From: Bacteroidales bacterium
GTDB lineage: Bacteria; Bacteroidota; Bacteroidia; Bacteroidales; VadinHA17
DNA: 64,000 nt
NCBI GenBank assembly: GCA_024763075.1
Contig: JANTGF010000010.1
Coordinates: 16,944 to 80,943, forward strand
Reading direction: 5' to 3'
The translations under genes were made by a program, and so were the position numbers. Shown piece by piece: positions 19,910 to 29,679 of the stretch. The notes under the pieces are model-generated. The model did not search any database, was not told the DNA's origin, and saw only the letters and a program-made list of their open reading frames with translations. Each line of letters begins with the position of its first letter. Positions within the stretch are counted from its first letter, which is position 1.

Positions 19910-21253
19910 TTATTGTGATAAAATCATTACCTCTTTGGTAACTTCTTTTTCCCATTTATTAAGTTTCTCCTGAAGCATTATTACCAGATCGGTTTTTTTA
20001 TCAGCAAGATTATTAATTTCAGAGAGATCATCTTTCAGATTGTAAAGTTCAATCTTGTTCTGGGCAGTTTTTGTTTCCTGAATAATAAGTTTCCAGTCTC
20101 CATGTCTGATTGCCTTTACATGATGAAATCTCCAGAAAAGCGACCTGTCCGGCATATTGCCATTTTGTAATAATACATTTTTAAAGCTGATACCATCCAA
20201 CCCTTCCGGTGGTGTTCTTCCTGCAATATTTATCAGCGTTGGGAAGATATCCATACTCAGGATGGTTTCATCCGTCCGGGTGCCAGCGGGGATCTTTCCG
20301 GGCCACCAGGCAATGGCCGGAACCCTGTGGCCACCTTCATACAATTGGGCCTTCCATCCTCTGAGTGGTTTATTGTGTTTTCCATATTTTTTTACTCCCC
20401 CATTGTCAGAACAGAAAAAAACCAAAGTATTTTCAGATATATGTGCATTTTTGAGTGCCCGAATTATTCTACCTATGTCTTCGTCCATTACCTCTATCAT
20501 TTCTTTATAAATACCAGGAATACTGTCTTCCTGTATTGTCTTATTATGTGCTGCCTTCACGCCTACCTTTCTGAAAGGTTTGATGTGCCTTCCCTGGTAA
20601 GGATAGTGTGGTACTTCGTAGGGCAAATACAGAAAAAAAGGCTCATTTTTATGTCTGTTGATAAAATCAATGCCATAGTTAGTAAGCAAATCCGTTGAGT
20701 AACCTTTATCATCTTCTAAAACCGTATTTTTCCACCAGTCAAAATATCCTTCCTGATCGATGTGTGAGAAATAATCAATGTTTCCAGCGACATATCCTCT
20801 GAATTCATCAAATCCCTGATGAACAGGGTTATATTTTTCAGGATAACCCAGATGCCATTTCCCGAACATGCCGGTAATATATCCTGCTTTCTTCAATGCT
20901 TCAGCCATTGTTATTTCTTTTAAGTCCAATCCTACATTTCGATGATGGGCAGCAGTGATTACTCCCTCAATACCAACTCTTTGCTGATATTTACCTGTTA
21001 TCAGAGCTGCTCTGGTTGGACTACAAACCGCACCGTTGGAATGGTAATCGTTGAACTTCATTCCTTCCGAAGCCAGCCGGTCAAGATTGGGAGTATGGAT
21101 TGTCTGGCTTCCGTAACATCCGATATCTCCATAACCCAGATCATCCGCCATGATTAATATAAAATTTGGTTTTGTGTGATTCCTTGTGTTTGAACATGAA
21201 TTTGCGAAGAACCATGCGGAAATACATAAAATAATTATTAGAATCTGTTTCAC
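19910..21253 (-). CDS. Sulfatase (lipoprotein)
   Basis: 'PNFILIMADDLGYGDIGCYGSQTIHTPNLDRLASEG', CSPTR motif 'AVCSPTRAALITGKYQQRVGIEG', 'VFFCSDNGG'. Confidence 0.95.
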   Translation of the reverse strand: MKQILIIILCISAWFFANSCSNTRNHTKPNFILIMADDLGYGDIGCYGSQTIHTPNLDRLASEGMKFNDYHSNGAVCSPTRAALITGKYQQRVGIEGVITAAHHRNVGLDLKEITMAEALKKAGYITGMFGKWHLGYPEKYNPVHQGFDEFRGYVAGNIDYFSHIDQEGYFDWWKNTVLEDDKGYSTDLLTNYGIDFINRHKNEPFFLYLPYEVPHYPYQGRHIKPFRKVGVKAAHNKTIQEDSIPGIYKEMIEVMDEDIGRIIRALKNAHISENTLVFFCSDNGGVKKYGKHNKPLRGWKAQLYEGGHRVPAIAWWPGKIPAGTRTDETILSMDIFPTLINIAGRTPPEGLDGISFKNVLLQNGNMPDRSLFWRFHHVKAIRHGDWKLIIQETKTAQNKIELYNLKDDLSEINNLADKKTDLVIMLQEKLNKWEKEVTKEVMILSQ

Positions 21254-21256
21254 AAT

Positions 21257-22756
21257 TTAACGGGGTTTTGGTGATTTGTTTGGCATCCGGTTTCCTTTCC
21301 GGCTCAAACCGGAAAGCTTTTTTAAAGGGATGTCATAAAAAGATTTTTTAAGTACTTGATATTTTGGATTGGCATCTTCATCTGGGAGTACCTGAAGAAC
21401 AGCAGTGATTTTTTTCAAAACTTCCTTTATTTCCGGTTTATCACTATTGATGATGTTGTTTTCTTCACCAGGATCGGATGCAAGATCATACAATTCACAA
21501 ATCACTTTTGTTGTGTCTATATAAGCCTTGTACTTTTTATCCCGGATAACGCGATCTCTGAACGTAAAATAATTTTCAACTTTCCCATTTCTTATTATTG
21601 ACGGATGGGATCCCATAGCCATGATCCATCTTCTCTGTGAATCAAGCATCTTTCCAAGGATCAATGGAGCAAAGGACATCCCATCTATCGTATCTCTTTT
21701 TGGTATTCCTGCACCCCCGAGTTCAGCAAATGTTGGTAGCATATCGGGAAAGTCCACCAGGGCATCTGTAATTACCCCCCCGGGAACAATACCAGGACAA
21801 TTCACAATAAATGGAGCATTGATCCCATTTTCAGTAAGGTAGGTCTTCCCTCCCCTTACGGCCAATCCGTTCCGGTGACCTATAATACTTCCGGCCGTTC
21901 CGTTATCAGTTGTCCAGAACACAATCGTATGGTCTCTAATGCCAAGACTGTCAAGGGCATTCATTAATTTTCCCAGGAGAAAATCTGCATACCGGACCAT
22001 GGCTTTATGTTTTTCTGTTTTACCCCTTACATCCGGTTCGAGCGGCGTTGTGGTAAGAGGACCATGCGTTAAACACATGGGGTAATATATCATCATGGCC
22101 TGATCCTTGTTCTTCTTCATAAAGTCGATTATGAAGTCAGTAAAAATATCATCGCCAAATCTGCCTTCATAGGTTTTGCTGCCATCTTTCGTGTGAATAT
22201 ACGGATCCCAGTATCTTTTCTGACTGACTTTGATATTTCCACCCTCTCCACCTGTCCACATACAATATTCATCAAAGCCGTGTTGGACCATTATGTCAGG
22301 CTGTACCCTGAAATCACTGATTTGCCATTTACCGGCTGCACAGGTAACATAACCGGCAGATTTCATAACCCTGGCAAAGGTGTTGTACCTTTTTGGATCA
22401 AACTGGGCACCATGCCCCCACCGTGGAACATCAAAGTGATTAATCCATCCGTTTCTCCAGGGATACTGGCCTGTTAATAAAGCTACTCTTGAAGGGGTAC
22501 ACTGGGGCATGGAATAGGCATTAAGAAAACTCATGCCGGTAGTGGCCAGCTTATCAACATTGGGCGTTTGTACATCATCTGCACCATACTTGCTTACCCA
22601 TTCTTTACCCAGGTCGTCGACCAGAATATAGAGAATATTGGGTTTTGTTGTATCCGGCTTTTTCTTTTTGTTTGATGTACAAGCCGGAAAAATCATCAAT
22701 AACGACAAGACCGGAATAAACCATAATAATTTTACTCTTTTCGGTATTTTCCTCAT
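21257..22756 (-). CDS. Sulfatase (lipoprotein)
   Basis: 'PNILYILVDDLGKEWVSKYGADDVQTPNVDKLA', CTPSR motif 'MPQCTPSRVALLTGQYPWRNGW', 'VFWTTDNGT'. Confidence 0.95.
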   Translation of the reverse strand: MRKIPKRVKLLWFIPVLSLLMIFPACTSNKKKKPDTTKPNILYILVDDLGKEWVSKYGADDVQTPNVDKLATTGMSFLNAYSMPQCTPSRVALLTGQYPWRNGWINHFDVPRWGHGAQFDPKRYNTFARVMKSAGYVTCAAGKWQISDFRVQPDIMVQHGFDEYCMWTGGEGGNIKVSQKRYWDPYIHTKDGSKTYEGRFGDDIFTDFIIDFMKKNKDQAMMIYYPMCLTHGPLTTTPLEPDVRGKTEKHKAMVRYADFLLGKLMNALDSLGIRDHTIVFWTTDNGTAGSIIGHRNGLAVRGGKTYLTENGINAPFIVNCPGIVPGGVITDALVDFPDMLPTFAELGGAGIPKRDTIDGMSFAPLILGKMLDSQRRWIMAMGSHPSIIRNGKVENYFTFRDRVIRDKKYKAYIDTTKVICELYDLASDPGEENNIINSDKPEIKEVLKKITAVLQVLPDEDANPKYQVLKKSFYDIPLKKLSGLSRKGNRMPNKSPKPR

Positions 22757-22852
22757 TATTTTGATAAAATGGTTATTCCTTTTATTATTTTCAAAATTAC
22801 TAAAAGTTATTCATTGATCAAATTCAGCCTGAATATCCATCCAAAAATTCTC

Positions 22853-22860
22853 TACCTTTG
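22853..22860 (+). promoter_or_regulatory. Candidate -7 box (TACCTTTG) for tex
   Basis: Exact TAnnTTTG match 26 bp upstream of the preferred tex start at 22886. Confidence 0.45.
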
Positions 22861-22885
22861 GACCCTTATCAAAAATACAATTCAA

Positions 22886-25000
22886 ATGACTTTTTCAAAA
22901 TATATTTCAACCGATTTAAGTATCCCTGAAAACCAGGTCGAAAAGACTCTTGATCTTTTGCAGGAAGGAGCTACCATCCCGTTTATTGCCCGTTACCGGA
23001 AGGAAATGACCGGGAAGCTGGACGAAGTACAGATTGGAGAAATTAAATCGACATTTGATAAATATACAAAGCTTGAAAACCGAAAGGAAACGATCCTGAA
23101 AGCCATTGAGGGACAGGGGAAACTTACGGCTGAGCTTGAAGAACTGATCCTTAATTCCCGGGACATCCGGGAACTGGAAGATTTGTATCTTCCCTATAAG
23201 CAAAAACGAAAAACCAGGGCTGAAACTGCCCGGAAAAAAGGCCTGGAGCCTCTGGCGAAGATCATAATGGCACAAAGGGAAGCGAATGTTGAACAAAGGG
23301 CAGCATCCTTTGTAAAGGGCGATGTAAAATCAGCTGAAGATGCACTTCAGGGAGCCAGGGATATCATTGCCGAATGGGTGAATGAAAATAAAACGGCAAG
23401 GGAAATTGTCCGGTCGGTTTTTGAAAAGCAGGCAGTAATTACTTCGAAAGTGGCAAAAGGCAAAGTAGAAGAAGCTGCAAAGTATAAATCTTACTTTCAG
23501 TACGAAGAAAAATTAAAATATTGCAAATCACATCAGTTACTGGCCATCCGGCGTGCTGAATCGGAAGGTTTTCTGAAAGTAAGTATTCGTCCGCCACAGG
23601 AGTATGTACTGGAAAGATTGTTTCGTTTATTCATTAAAAATGATCTTTCGGGAAATATTGAAACGGCCATTACCGATTCCTGGAAAAGATTGCTGGCCCC
23701 TTCCATTGAAAATGAATTTGCTGTTTTATCAAAGGAAAAGGCCGATACGGAAGCCATTAATGTTTTTGCTGAGAACCTGCGGCAGCTCCTGTTGAGCGCT
23801 CCTCTTGGTGCGAAGCGGGTTCTTGGCATCGATCCAGGATTCCGTACAGGTTGTAAACTGGTTTGTCTGGATGAGAAAGGTGATTTGCTTCATAATGATA
23901 CAATTTACCCCCATCCACCGCAATCAAAGGACAAGCAGGCGATGCATAAAATCAGCTCCTTAATAGAGCAATACAAAATACAGGCCATTGCCATAGGAAA
24001 CGGAACTGCCGGCCGGGAAACAGAGAATCTGCTCCGGAGAATGCGTTTTAAGGATGATTTGCAGGTATTTATTATAAGTGAGGCCGGTGCTTCCGTTTAT
24101 TCAGCCTCTCCCCTTGCCCGTGAGGAATTCCCTTCATATGACGTTACGGTACGGGGTGCCATTTCCATTGGAAGAAGATTGATGGATCCTTTGGCTGAAC
24201 TTGTCAAGATTGAGCCTAAATCGATTGGCGTTGGCCAGTATCAGCATGATGTGGACCAGCAAATGCTGAAAGAATCCCTTGATCGTGTAGTGGAAAGTTG
24301 CGTAAATATGGTGGGTGTGGATGTCAATACTGCCAGCAGGCATCTGCTCACTTATGTTTCCGGTCTTGGGCCTACATTGGCACAAAATATTGTTGATTAC
24401 CGGAAAGAAAACGGATCTTTTAAATCAAGAGACGATCTGAAAGCAGTACCCCGCATGGGAGCCAAAGCATTTGAACAATGTGCAGGATTTTTACGGATAA
24501 AAAACGGTAATAACCCACTTGACAACAGTGCCGTACATCCGGAACGATATGCTCTGGTAAAGAAAATGGCAAAAAGTGTTTCTGTCCGGATAGCTGATCT
24601 TATAGGAAGCAAGGAGATGATAGACCGAATAGATATCCGAAAATTCACAGATGATCAGACCGGAATGGTAACGCTGAATGATATTTTGAAAGAGTTACTG
24701 AAACCGGGACTGGACCCACGTAAAAAAGTGAAAGTTTTTACATTTGCTGAAAACATCCGGAAGATCGGTGATTTGAAATCCGGGATGGAATTACCGGGAA
24801 TTATCACCAATATTACCAATTTTGGTGCCTTTGTGGATATAGGTATAAAGGAGAACGGACTCATCCACCTGTCCAATATGGCCGATGAATATGTTAGCAA
24901 TCCTGCCGATTATGTAAGACTCAACCAGCAGGTTACAGTTAAGGTGCTGGATGTGGATGTGGAACGAAAACGTATCGGACTTTCTCTGATCCAATCCTGA
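22886..25000 (+). CDS. tex: Tex family RNA-binding transcription accessory protein
   Basis: 'EGATIPFIARYRKEMTGKLDEVQI', YqgF-like 'VLGIDPGFRTGCKLVCLDEKG', 'GAISIGRRLMDPLAELVKIEPKSIGVGQYQHDVDQ', C-terminal S1 domain 'GIITNITNFGAFVDIGIKENGLIHLSNM'. Start revised from 22769. Confidence 0.97.
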   Translation: MTFSKYISTDLSIPENQVEKTLDLLQEGATIPFIARYRKEMTGKLDEVQIGEIKSTFDKYTKLENRKETILKAIEGQGKLTAELEELILNSRDIRELEDLYLPYKQKRKTRAETARKKGLEPLAKIIMAQREANVEQRAASFVKGDVKSAEDALQGARDIIAEWVNENKTAREIVRSVFEKQAVITSKVAKGKVEEAAKYKSYFQYEEKLKYCKSHQLLAIRRAESEGFLKVSIRPPQEYVLERLFRLFIKNDLSGNIETAITDSWKRLLAPSIENEFAVLSKEKADTEAINVFAENLRQLLLSAPLGAKRVLGIDPGFRTGCKLVCLDEKGDLLHNDTIYPHPPQSKDKQAMHKISSLIEQYKIQAIAIGNGTAGRETENLLRRMRFKDDLQVFIISEAGASVYSASPLAREEFPSYDVTVRGAISIGRRLMDPLAELVKIEPKSIGVGQYQHDVDQQMLKESLDRVVESCVNMVGVDVNTASRHLLTYVSGLGPTLAQNIVDYRKENGSFKSRDDLKAVPRMGAKAFEQCAGFLRIKNGNNPLDNSAVHPERYALVKKMAKSVSVRIADLIGSKEMIDRIDIRKFTDDQTGMVTLNDILKELLKPGLDPRKKVKVFTFAENIRKIGDLKSGMELPGIITNITNFGAFVDIGIKENGLIHLSNMADEYVSNPADYVRLNQQVTVKVLDVDVERKRIGLSLIQS

Positions 25001-25049
25001 GGATGTGGACTTTTAATCCGTGCCAGCAACTAACATACCAATTATTTTG

Positions 25050-25330
25050 TGAGGTTTGTCTTTCTGTTCCGGCGCTGCATAACAATTTTCTTTTATCAGG
25101 CATTTCATTGCGCCGGACTTTCGTGTTTGATCATGTAACCCTGACTTTCACGTCAGGGCTATAATATTACGCCCTTACAGGGCTGGGAGAAGTAATTTTG
25201 CCTAATCATATACGAATAAATTCCCCTCCTTTTTTCAAGGAGGGGTGGACGTCCATGTACGGATCTTTCCTTTTTATTGTAATTATAAAATGGACGGACG
25301 GGGAGGTCCAGCCCGTGTGCAGGCCAAAAA
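25050..25330 (+). repeat. Composite multi-hairpin repeat, locus II (single iteration)
   Basis: ccggcgctgcat...cattgcgccgg; CCCTGACTTTCACGTCAGGG (25139-25158); GCCCTTACAGGGC; CCCCTCCTTTTTTCAAGGAGGGG; cggggaggtccagcccgtgtgcaggcc. Confidence 0.85.
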
Positions 25331-25384
25331 GCACAAAACCTAAAACATAAAAAAACTTTGATTAATGCTTAGGTGGAAAGTAAT

Positions 25385-28294
25385 TCACTTTACAAAAGGT
25401 TCAGATATAATAATATTCTTCTTCCTCTCTTCCGGTGAAACATCCAGAGATTCTAATTTTCCATTTTTAACCACCCCTTCAAGAACTGTATTTTGAGGTG
25501 CATGCAATTTAAATTTCACATCCCAGGATTTTGGCCAGGCCGGTAGCAAGTATATTTTATCATTATCGTATTGAACCAGCATACGTTGCAAGGCAATCAT
25601 GGCAACAGAACCATGATCCTGGTCCGGTGTCCAGTCGTAATTTGGCCCCCAGTTTGTCGGGAAACGATAAGCTTTATTCCATGTATTGAAATTTATTGAA
25701 GTAAGCTTTGCCGCTTCCCCTGTTAAGCCCAGACAGGCAGCTTTAATGGCATTTTGCTGCCAGCCGCCTGTTACTTTTATCGCACGGTTTGCGAATGAAT
25801 GTAGTGCTATTTCCAGGCTGTCTTTGCCAACTCCGAATGTCCTGTATGGAAAAATCGCATACAACTCCGGATTCTCAACATTTTGTTTGCCACTGTACTT
25901 TTCTGCAGGAGCTAAAACAGTCTGTCCGTTTACCGTCTTCATTGGAATTTCAGGTAATTCACTTATTAATCTTTCCCATTGTTTTCGTTGTGATTTTGAA
26001 ACTTCAGTAGCAGGTAATTTTAGTAATTCCGAACAAACTTTATTAATTCCAACAATTTCAGGAAGCGGGTTTACCGCATTTCTGTATGTCTCCAGTGCCA
26101 TTGCCGGGTCAAAAAGTATTTTGCCTTTTTTATCCCTGCCCCAATGCTGATCAAAAAAAGTGATCACTTCCGAAACCACAGGAAGAAGTGTTTCTTTCAG
26201 AAAAGTCCCATTCCTGGTAAATGAATAGTAATCAAGCATCATAAGAGAAAGCTCCAGTCCGCTTTGCCAGTAATATCGGATATAGCGGTTTTCGGTCATT
26301 CCCAAAGGTAATTCAGAGCGGTTCCGGCCATAATTCACATCCGTATAAGTTCCCCAGAAGTACATGGTTTCCGGGAAAAAGGCGCCTTTATGATGATAGT
26401 AAGTTTGCGTTGCAAGTTCCCGGATTGGAAGTGCCTTCCTGTACATTTTAAAGAGTGGTTGCATCAGGTCAAAATCACCCGATTCCAGCATTGACCAGTA
26501 GGGCAATCTCGTATTTTGCCACCAGTAGGGTCCGCCCCATCTTCGATAATCTGCATCAAAATCTTTGAATTTTCCATTCAGGTTTTTTGTATCCACGGTA
26601 AAAATGCTGCCGTTAAACTTTATCGGAGAATTGCCACGGCCTCCGCAGGCATTTATATACCTTTGTAAAGCATAATTACGTGTGACATTGAAAACCGAAT
26701 CTTTTTTAAACTCATTCTTTGTTGTGATATGTATGTAACTTCTGTTCCAGAATGAATGCCACCATTTTTTATGATTATCATATCTTTCCTGTCTGGAAAA
26801 TGACTCAATTTTATCCGCATCCTGATTGATTTTTGAAATCCATTCTTTTTGAGTTTTTGTCTGGGAAGTAAGTGCATAAAGTGAAACGGAAAATTGCTTT
26901 ATGGATTGGGGTGTTTTTAATTGGTCTGGTGCCGTTTTTTTTAGTTGCCTGGATCGGATAAGCCCGCCAAAAGTACGGTACAACAGAGGATCCTTATTGT
27001 TTTTTGTATATTTTTCAAGACCCTGTAATTCAAGATTTTCTTTCCAGATAGAACGCATATTACGGTGCAGCCAGATAACACCGTCATTGTAATCAGGAAG
27101 AATCGTATCCTTCTCCACAAAACCCCCCGGGCCGTCTTTTCCATTTATTCCGTATGCTGAGTGCAACTCAGCATCACTGATAATTTGTCGGCGCTTCGTT
27201 CTCCAGGGTTCTGTACTTACAGTTGCTGAAACAGGAGTGTTACTTATTACATCCATCTCCACCACAGGATGATCAGCATCAACCCAGGTATTAATTGTAA
27301 CTCTGTTCTCCTTATTACCTGCAGTAATTTGAATTACACCTTCTTCTAAAATTAACTTCTGGACAAATGAATTACCGGAATTAAAAGGATTCGGTGAAAT
27401 TGACAGCCTGACTTTACCAATTTTCAGGAGGCGCCCATTTTCACTCCAGGAATCGGTTTTTGAGAGATAAAACAGTAAATCTCCATCTTTCTCAACCCAC
27501 AAATTGATTCCGATATCTCCGTTTCCTGCCGGCATGGAACCCATAGAGTTGAGTGAGGGTGTACGCCATATTACATTGTAATCAGGCAGTACCGGCAAGT
27601 TTGAATTTTGTTTCAGCTCACTCAGAATAAGCTTTATACATTGCTCACCCATTAATTTATATCCGGCCGGCTCCCAGTGGAAACGGTCGCCTTTGGATAA
27701 ATCAAGCCGGTTTTCAGCAAGCCCATATAAATCGTTCACAGGAATATTATATTTATTCATCACCTCTTTTGCCAGTCCGTTTCGTTTGACAATAACAGGA
27801 TTTATTTCTGCGTTCAGCTCAGGCTTGTCTCTCTCCATAACGGGAGTGATACTTGCCCAAATCAGTTTGGCGTTACCACAATTATCTTTTATGGTTTTTA
27901 CATATTTTTCCAAAAGAGGCACATAATCATCTTCCGGAATTCTGCCCTTTGGCCACCCATGCAATCCGATATTAAAGTGTATCACATCATACTTTCTGTA
28001 TTTAACAATTTTAGCCAGATCATCAAATAAAAACTTACTTTTAAGATGTATCGGGGTCAACCAATAATCCACATTGGCTTGTTCCCTCAATCCGGCAATT
28101 ATCGTGTTTTTATATCCGTTCATTACCGAATTACCAATTAATAAAACATTGGATAATTGTGGATTATAGGCTTTTGAAGGATAGAAATTCCAGGGACCCC
28201 CTTCAGAGTGCAAACCTAATTCTTCATCTGTTTGACCAATTGATGAAAAAAATATAAGTACAAAAAAGAGGAAAAGTATGCTTGGTTTTTTCAT
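25385..28294 (-). CDS. SGNH/GDSL hydrolase domain fused to DUF5703/GH95-like (alpha/alpha)6 glycosidase region
   Basis: N-terminal 'NVLLIGNSVMNGY...VIHFNIGLHGW...DRFHWEPAGYKLMGEQ' (SGNH blocks, D-x-x-H end); then 'VIWRTPSLNSMGSMPAGNGDIGINLWVEKDGDLLFYLSKTDSWSENGRLLKIG' (DUF5703-like) and a long alpha-barrel C-terminus. Confidence 0.8.
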   Translation of the reverse strand: MKKPSILFLFFVLIFFSSIGQTDEELGLHSEGGPWNFYPSKAYNPQLSNVLLIGNSVMNGYKNTIIAGLREQANVDYWLTPIHLKSKFLFDDLAKIVKYRKYDVIHFNIGLHGWPKGRIPEDDYVPLLEKYVKTIKDNCGNAKLIWASITPVMERDKPELNAEINPVIVKRNGLAKEVMNKYNIPVNDLYGLAENRLDLSKGDRFHWEPAGYKLMGEQCIKLILSELKQNSNLPVLPDYNVIWRTPSLNSMGSMPAGNGDIGINLWVEKDGDLLFYLSKTDSWSENGRLLKIGKVRLSISPNPFNSGNSFVQKLILEEGVIQITAGNKENRVTINTWVDADHPVVEMDVISNTPVSATVSTEPWRTKRRQIISDAELHSAYGINGKDGPGGFVEKDTILPDYNDGVIWLHRNMRSIWKENLELQGLEKYTKNNKDPLLYRTFGGLIRSRQLKKTAPDQLKTPQSIKQFSVSLYALTSQTKTQKEWISKINQDADKIESFSRQERYDNHKKWWHSFWNRSYIHITTKNEFKKDSVFNVTRNYALQRYINACGGRGNSPIKFNGSIFTVDTKNLNGKFKDFDADYRRWGGPYWWQNTRLPYWSMLESGDFDLMQPLFKMYRKALPIRELATQTYYHHKGAFFPETMYFWGTYTDVNYGRNRSELPLGMTENRYIRYYWQSGLELSLMMLDYYSFTRNGTFLKETLLPVVSEVITFFDQHWGRDKKGKILFDPAMALETYRNAVNPLPEIVGINKVCSELLKLPATEVSKSQRKQWERLISELPEIPMKTVNGQTVLAPAEKYSGKQNVENPELYAIFPYRTFGVGKDSLEIALHSFANRAIKVTGGWQQNAIKAACLGLTGEAAKLTSINFNTWNKAYRFPTNWGPNYDWTPDQDHGSVAMIALQRMLVQYDNDKIYLLPAWPKSWDVKFKLHAPQNTVLEGVVKNGKLESLDVSPEERKKNIIISEPFVK

Positions 28295-28335
28295 TGTCGA
28301 AGTTTTTGCAATTTTAGCCAGATAGTATTTTGTTT

Positions 28336-29676
28336 TTAACCCGCCTTAATTTTTCGAGTAATCTGCCTGTGCCATTTCACATCACTCCATATCCCTTTAA
28401 ACTGTGGATGTGTAAAGTTTGAGGTACAGATAAATTTATAGCCGTGCTTTACTGAGAGTTCAGTTGCTACTTCAGCAGCATATTTTATAAATTCCCATCC
28501 GGTTAATGGATGGTCCTGCCAGAAAACAGCACCCCAGCCTTCTGTATTTCCTACCGGAATATTGTATTTCTTACCCAGTTCAGCAGCTTTCCTGATCCTT
28601 TCTTCCATCCAGGTTGAAAGTTCTTCTTTATTGTCACTCCAGTAGCTCAAAACTTTTGCATAGGATTCTCCAAAATGCCTGTCTTTATCGCTTCGGAACA
28701 TGTTCAGACCGGAAACACCGGTTTTTGAATTAAAATCACCATTATGTGCAAACCAGAAATGGGGGTCAATAGCACCAAACTTTGAAAAGTCAATCTGAGT
28801 CCAACTGGTTGCTCCCGGCTGACTCACAAAAAACTTCAAATCCGGCCATTTGATTTTAAGTTTTGCAATAACGCTATCGATAAAAACCTGGTAAAATTCC
28901 TGTTGCAGAGGTGTAAACCGGTCATTTTTTCTTTTCATAAAAACTTCATCCGGAACGTTGGCCTCCGGGTTATTTTCCTTGAAGGTCTTCTCGTTGCTGC
29001 GTTGATTCATCTCTTTTTTAAACCACTCAAAACCATGCCAGAGCGGGTATTCATTCAAAAGGTCCACATAAATTATGTTTTCCAGGAGATCGTGATCATT
29101 GATAAAGGCCAGTGTTTCATCCCATGCCCTTACAAAGTCATCAATCCCGTTGAATTCAAGATTTCTTTTCGTTCCATGAGGCATAAACCATGTAGCCAGA
29201 CCAATGTAAATTTTTCGTTCTTTGCATTTTGATAAAAACTCAACCAGTCCTTCCCTTGGTCTTGAATGCATGGAAAACTGATTTCCCCAGTAAGAAGGTT
29301 TCCAGGTCTCTCTAATGTGAAAAAATTCCTCCTGAATATTCCCTTTACTGTCTGCAGCCACAAACTGAGGGAAACAATCCATCCGGATGGCATTGTATCC
29401 TCTTTCCACCAATCCATCCAGCACTTTGTCCCAGTCTTCAAAGTCACCTTGTTTATGGTGGCGCAACAGCCAGGTATAATCCCACATGGCAATGGCTACC
29501 GGTTTTTTCATTTTCATTAAGTCAGTAGGTCCATGATTTCCGGTGGAAGGATTTTGTAAATTGCATGCCGGAAAAAGGGAGGAAATCATCATTGCACCGC
29601 TTGCTGCTGCGGCGTTTTTGATAAAGTTGCGACGGTTAAATTTAGTATGTGCCATAATATTATGTAAAAAATCCAA
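28336..29676 (-). CDS. Cellulase-like TIM-barrel family protein, Tat-like leader
   Basis: 'FNRRNFIKNAAAASGAMMISSLF'; 'VAIAMWDYTWLLRHH...GLVERGYNAIRMDCFPQF...IIYVDLLNEYPLW...PVGNTEGWGAVFW'. Confidence 0.8.
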   Translation of the reverse strand: MDFLHNIMAHTKFNRRNFIKNAAAASGAMMISSLFPACNLQNPSTGNHGPTDLMKMKKPVAIAMWDYTWLLRHHKQGDFEDWDKVLDGLVERGYNAIRMDCFPQFVAADSKGNIQEEFFHIRETWKPSYWGNQFSMHSRPREGLVEFLSKCKERKIYIGLATWFMPHGTKRNLEFNGIDDFVRAWDETLAFINDHDLLENIIYVDLLNEYPLWHGFEWFKKEMNQRSNEKTFKENNPEANVPDEVFMKRKNDRFTPLQQEFYQVFIDSVIAKLKIKWPDLKFFVSQPGATSWTQIDFSKFGAIDPHFWFAHNGDFNSKTGVSGLNMFRSDKDRHFGESYAKVLSYWSDNKEELSTWMEERIRKAAELGKKYNIPVGNTEGWGAVFWQDHPLTGWEFIKYAAEVATELSVKHGYKFICTSNFTHPQFKGIWSDVKWHRQITRKIKAG

Positions 29677-29679
29677 GAT

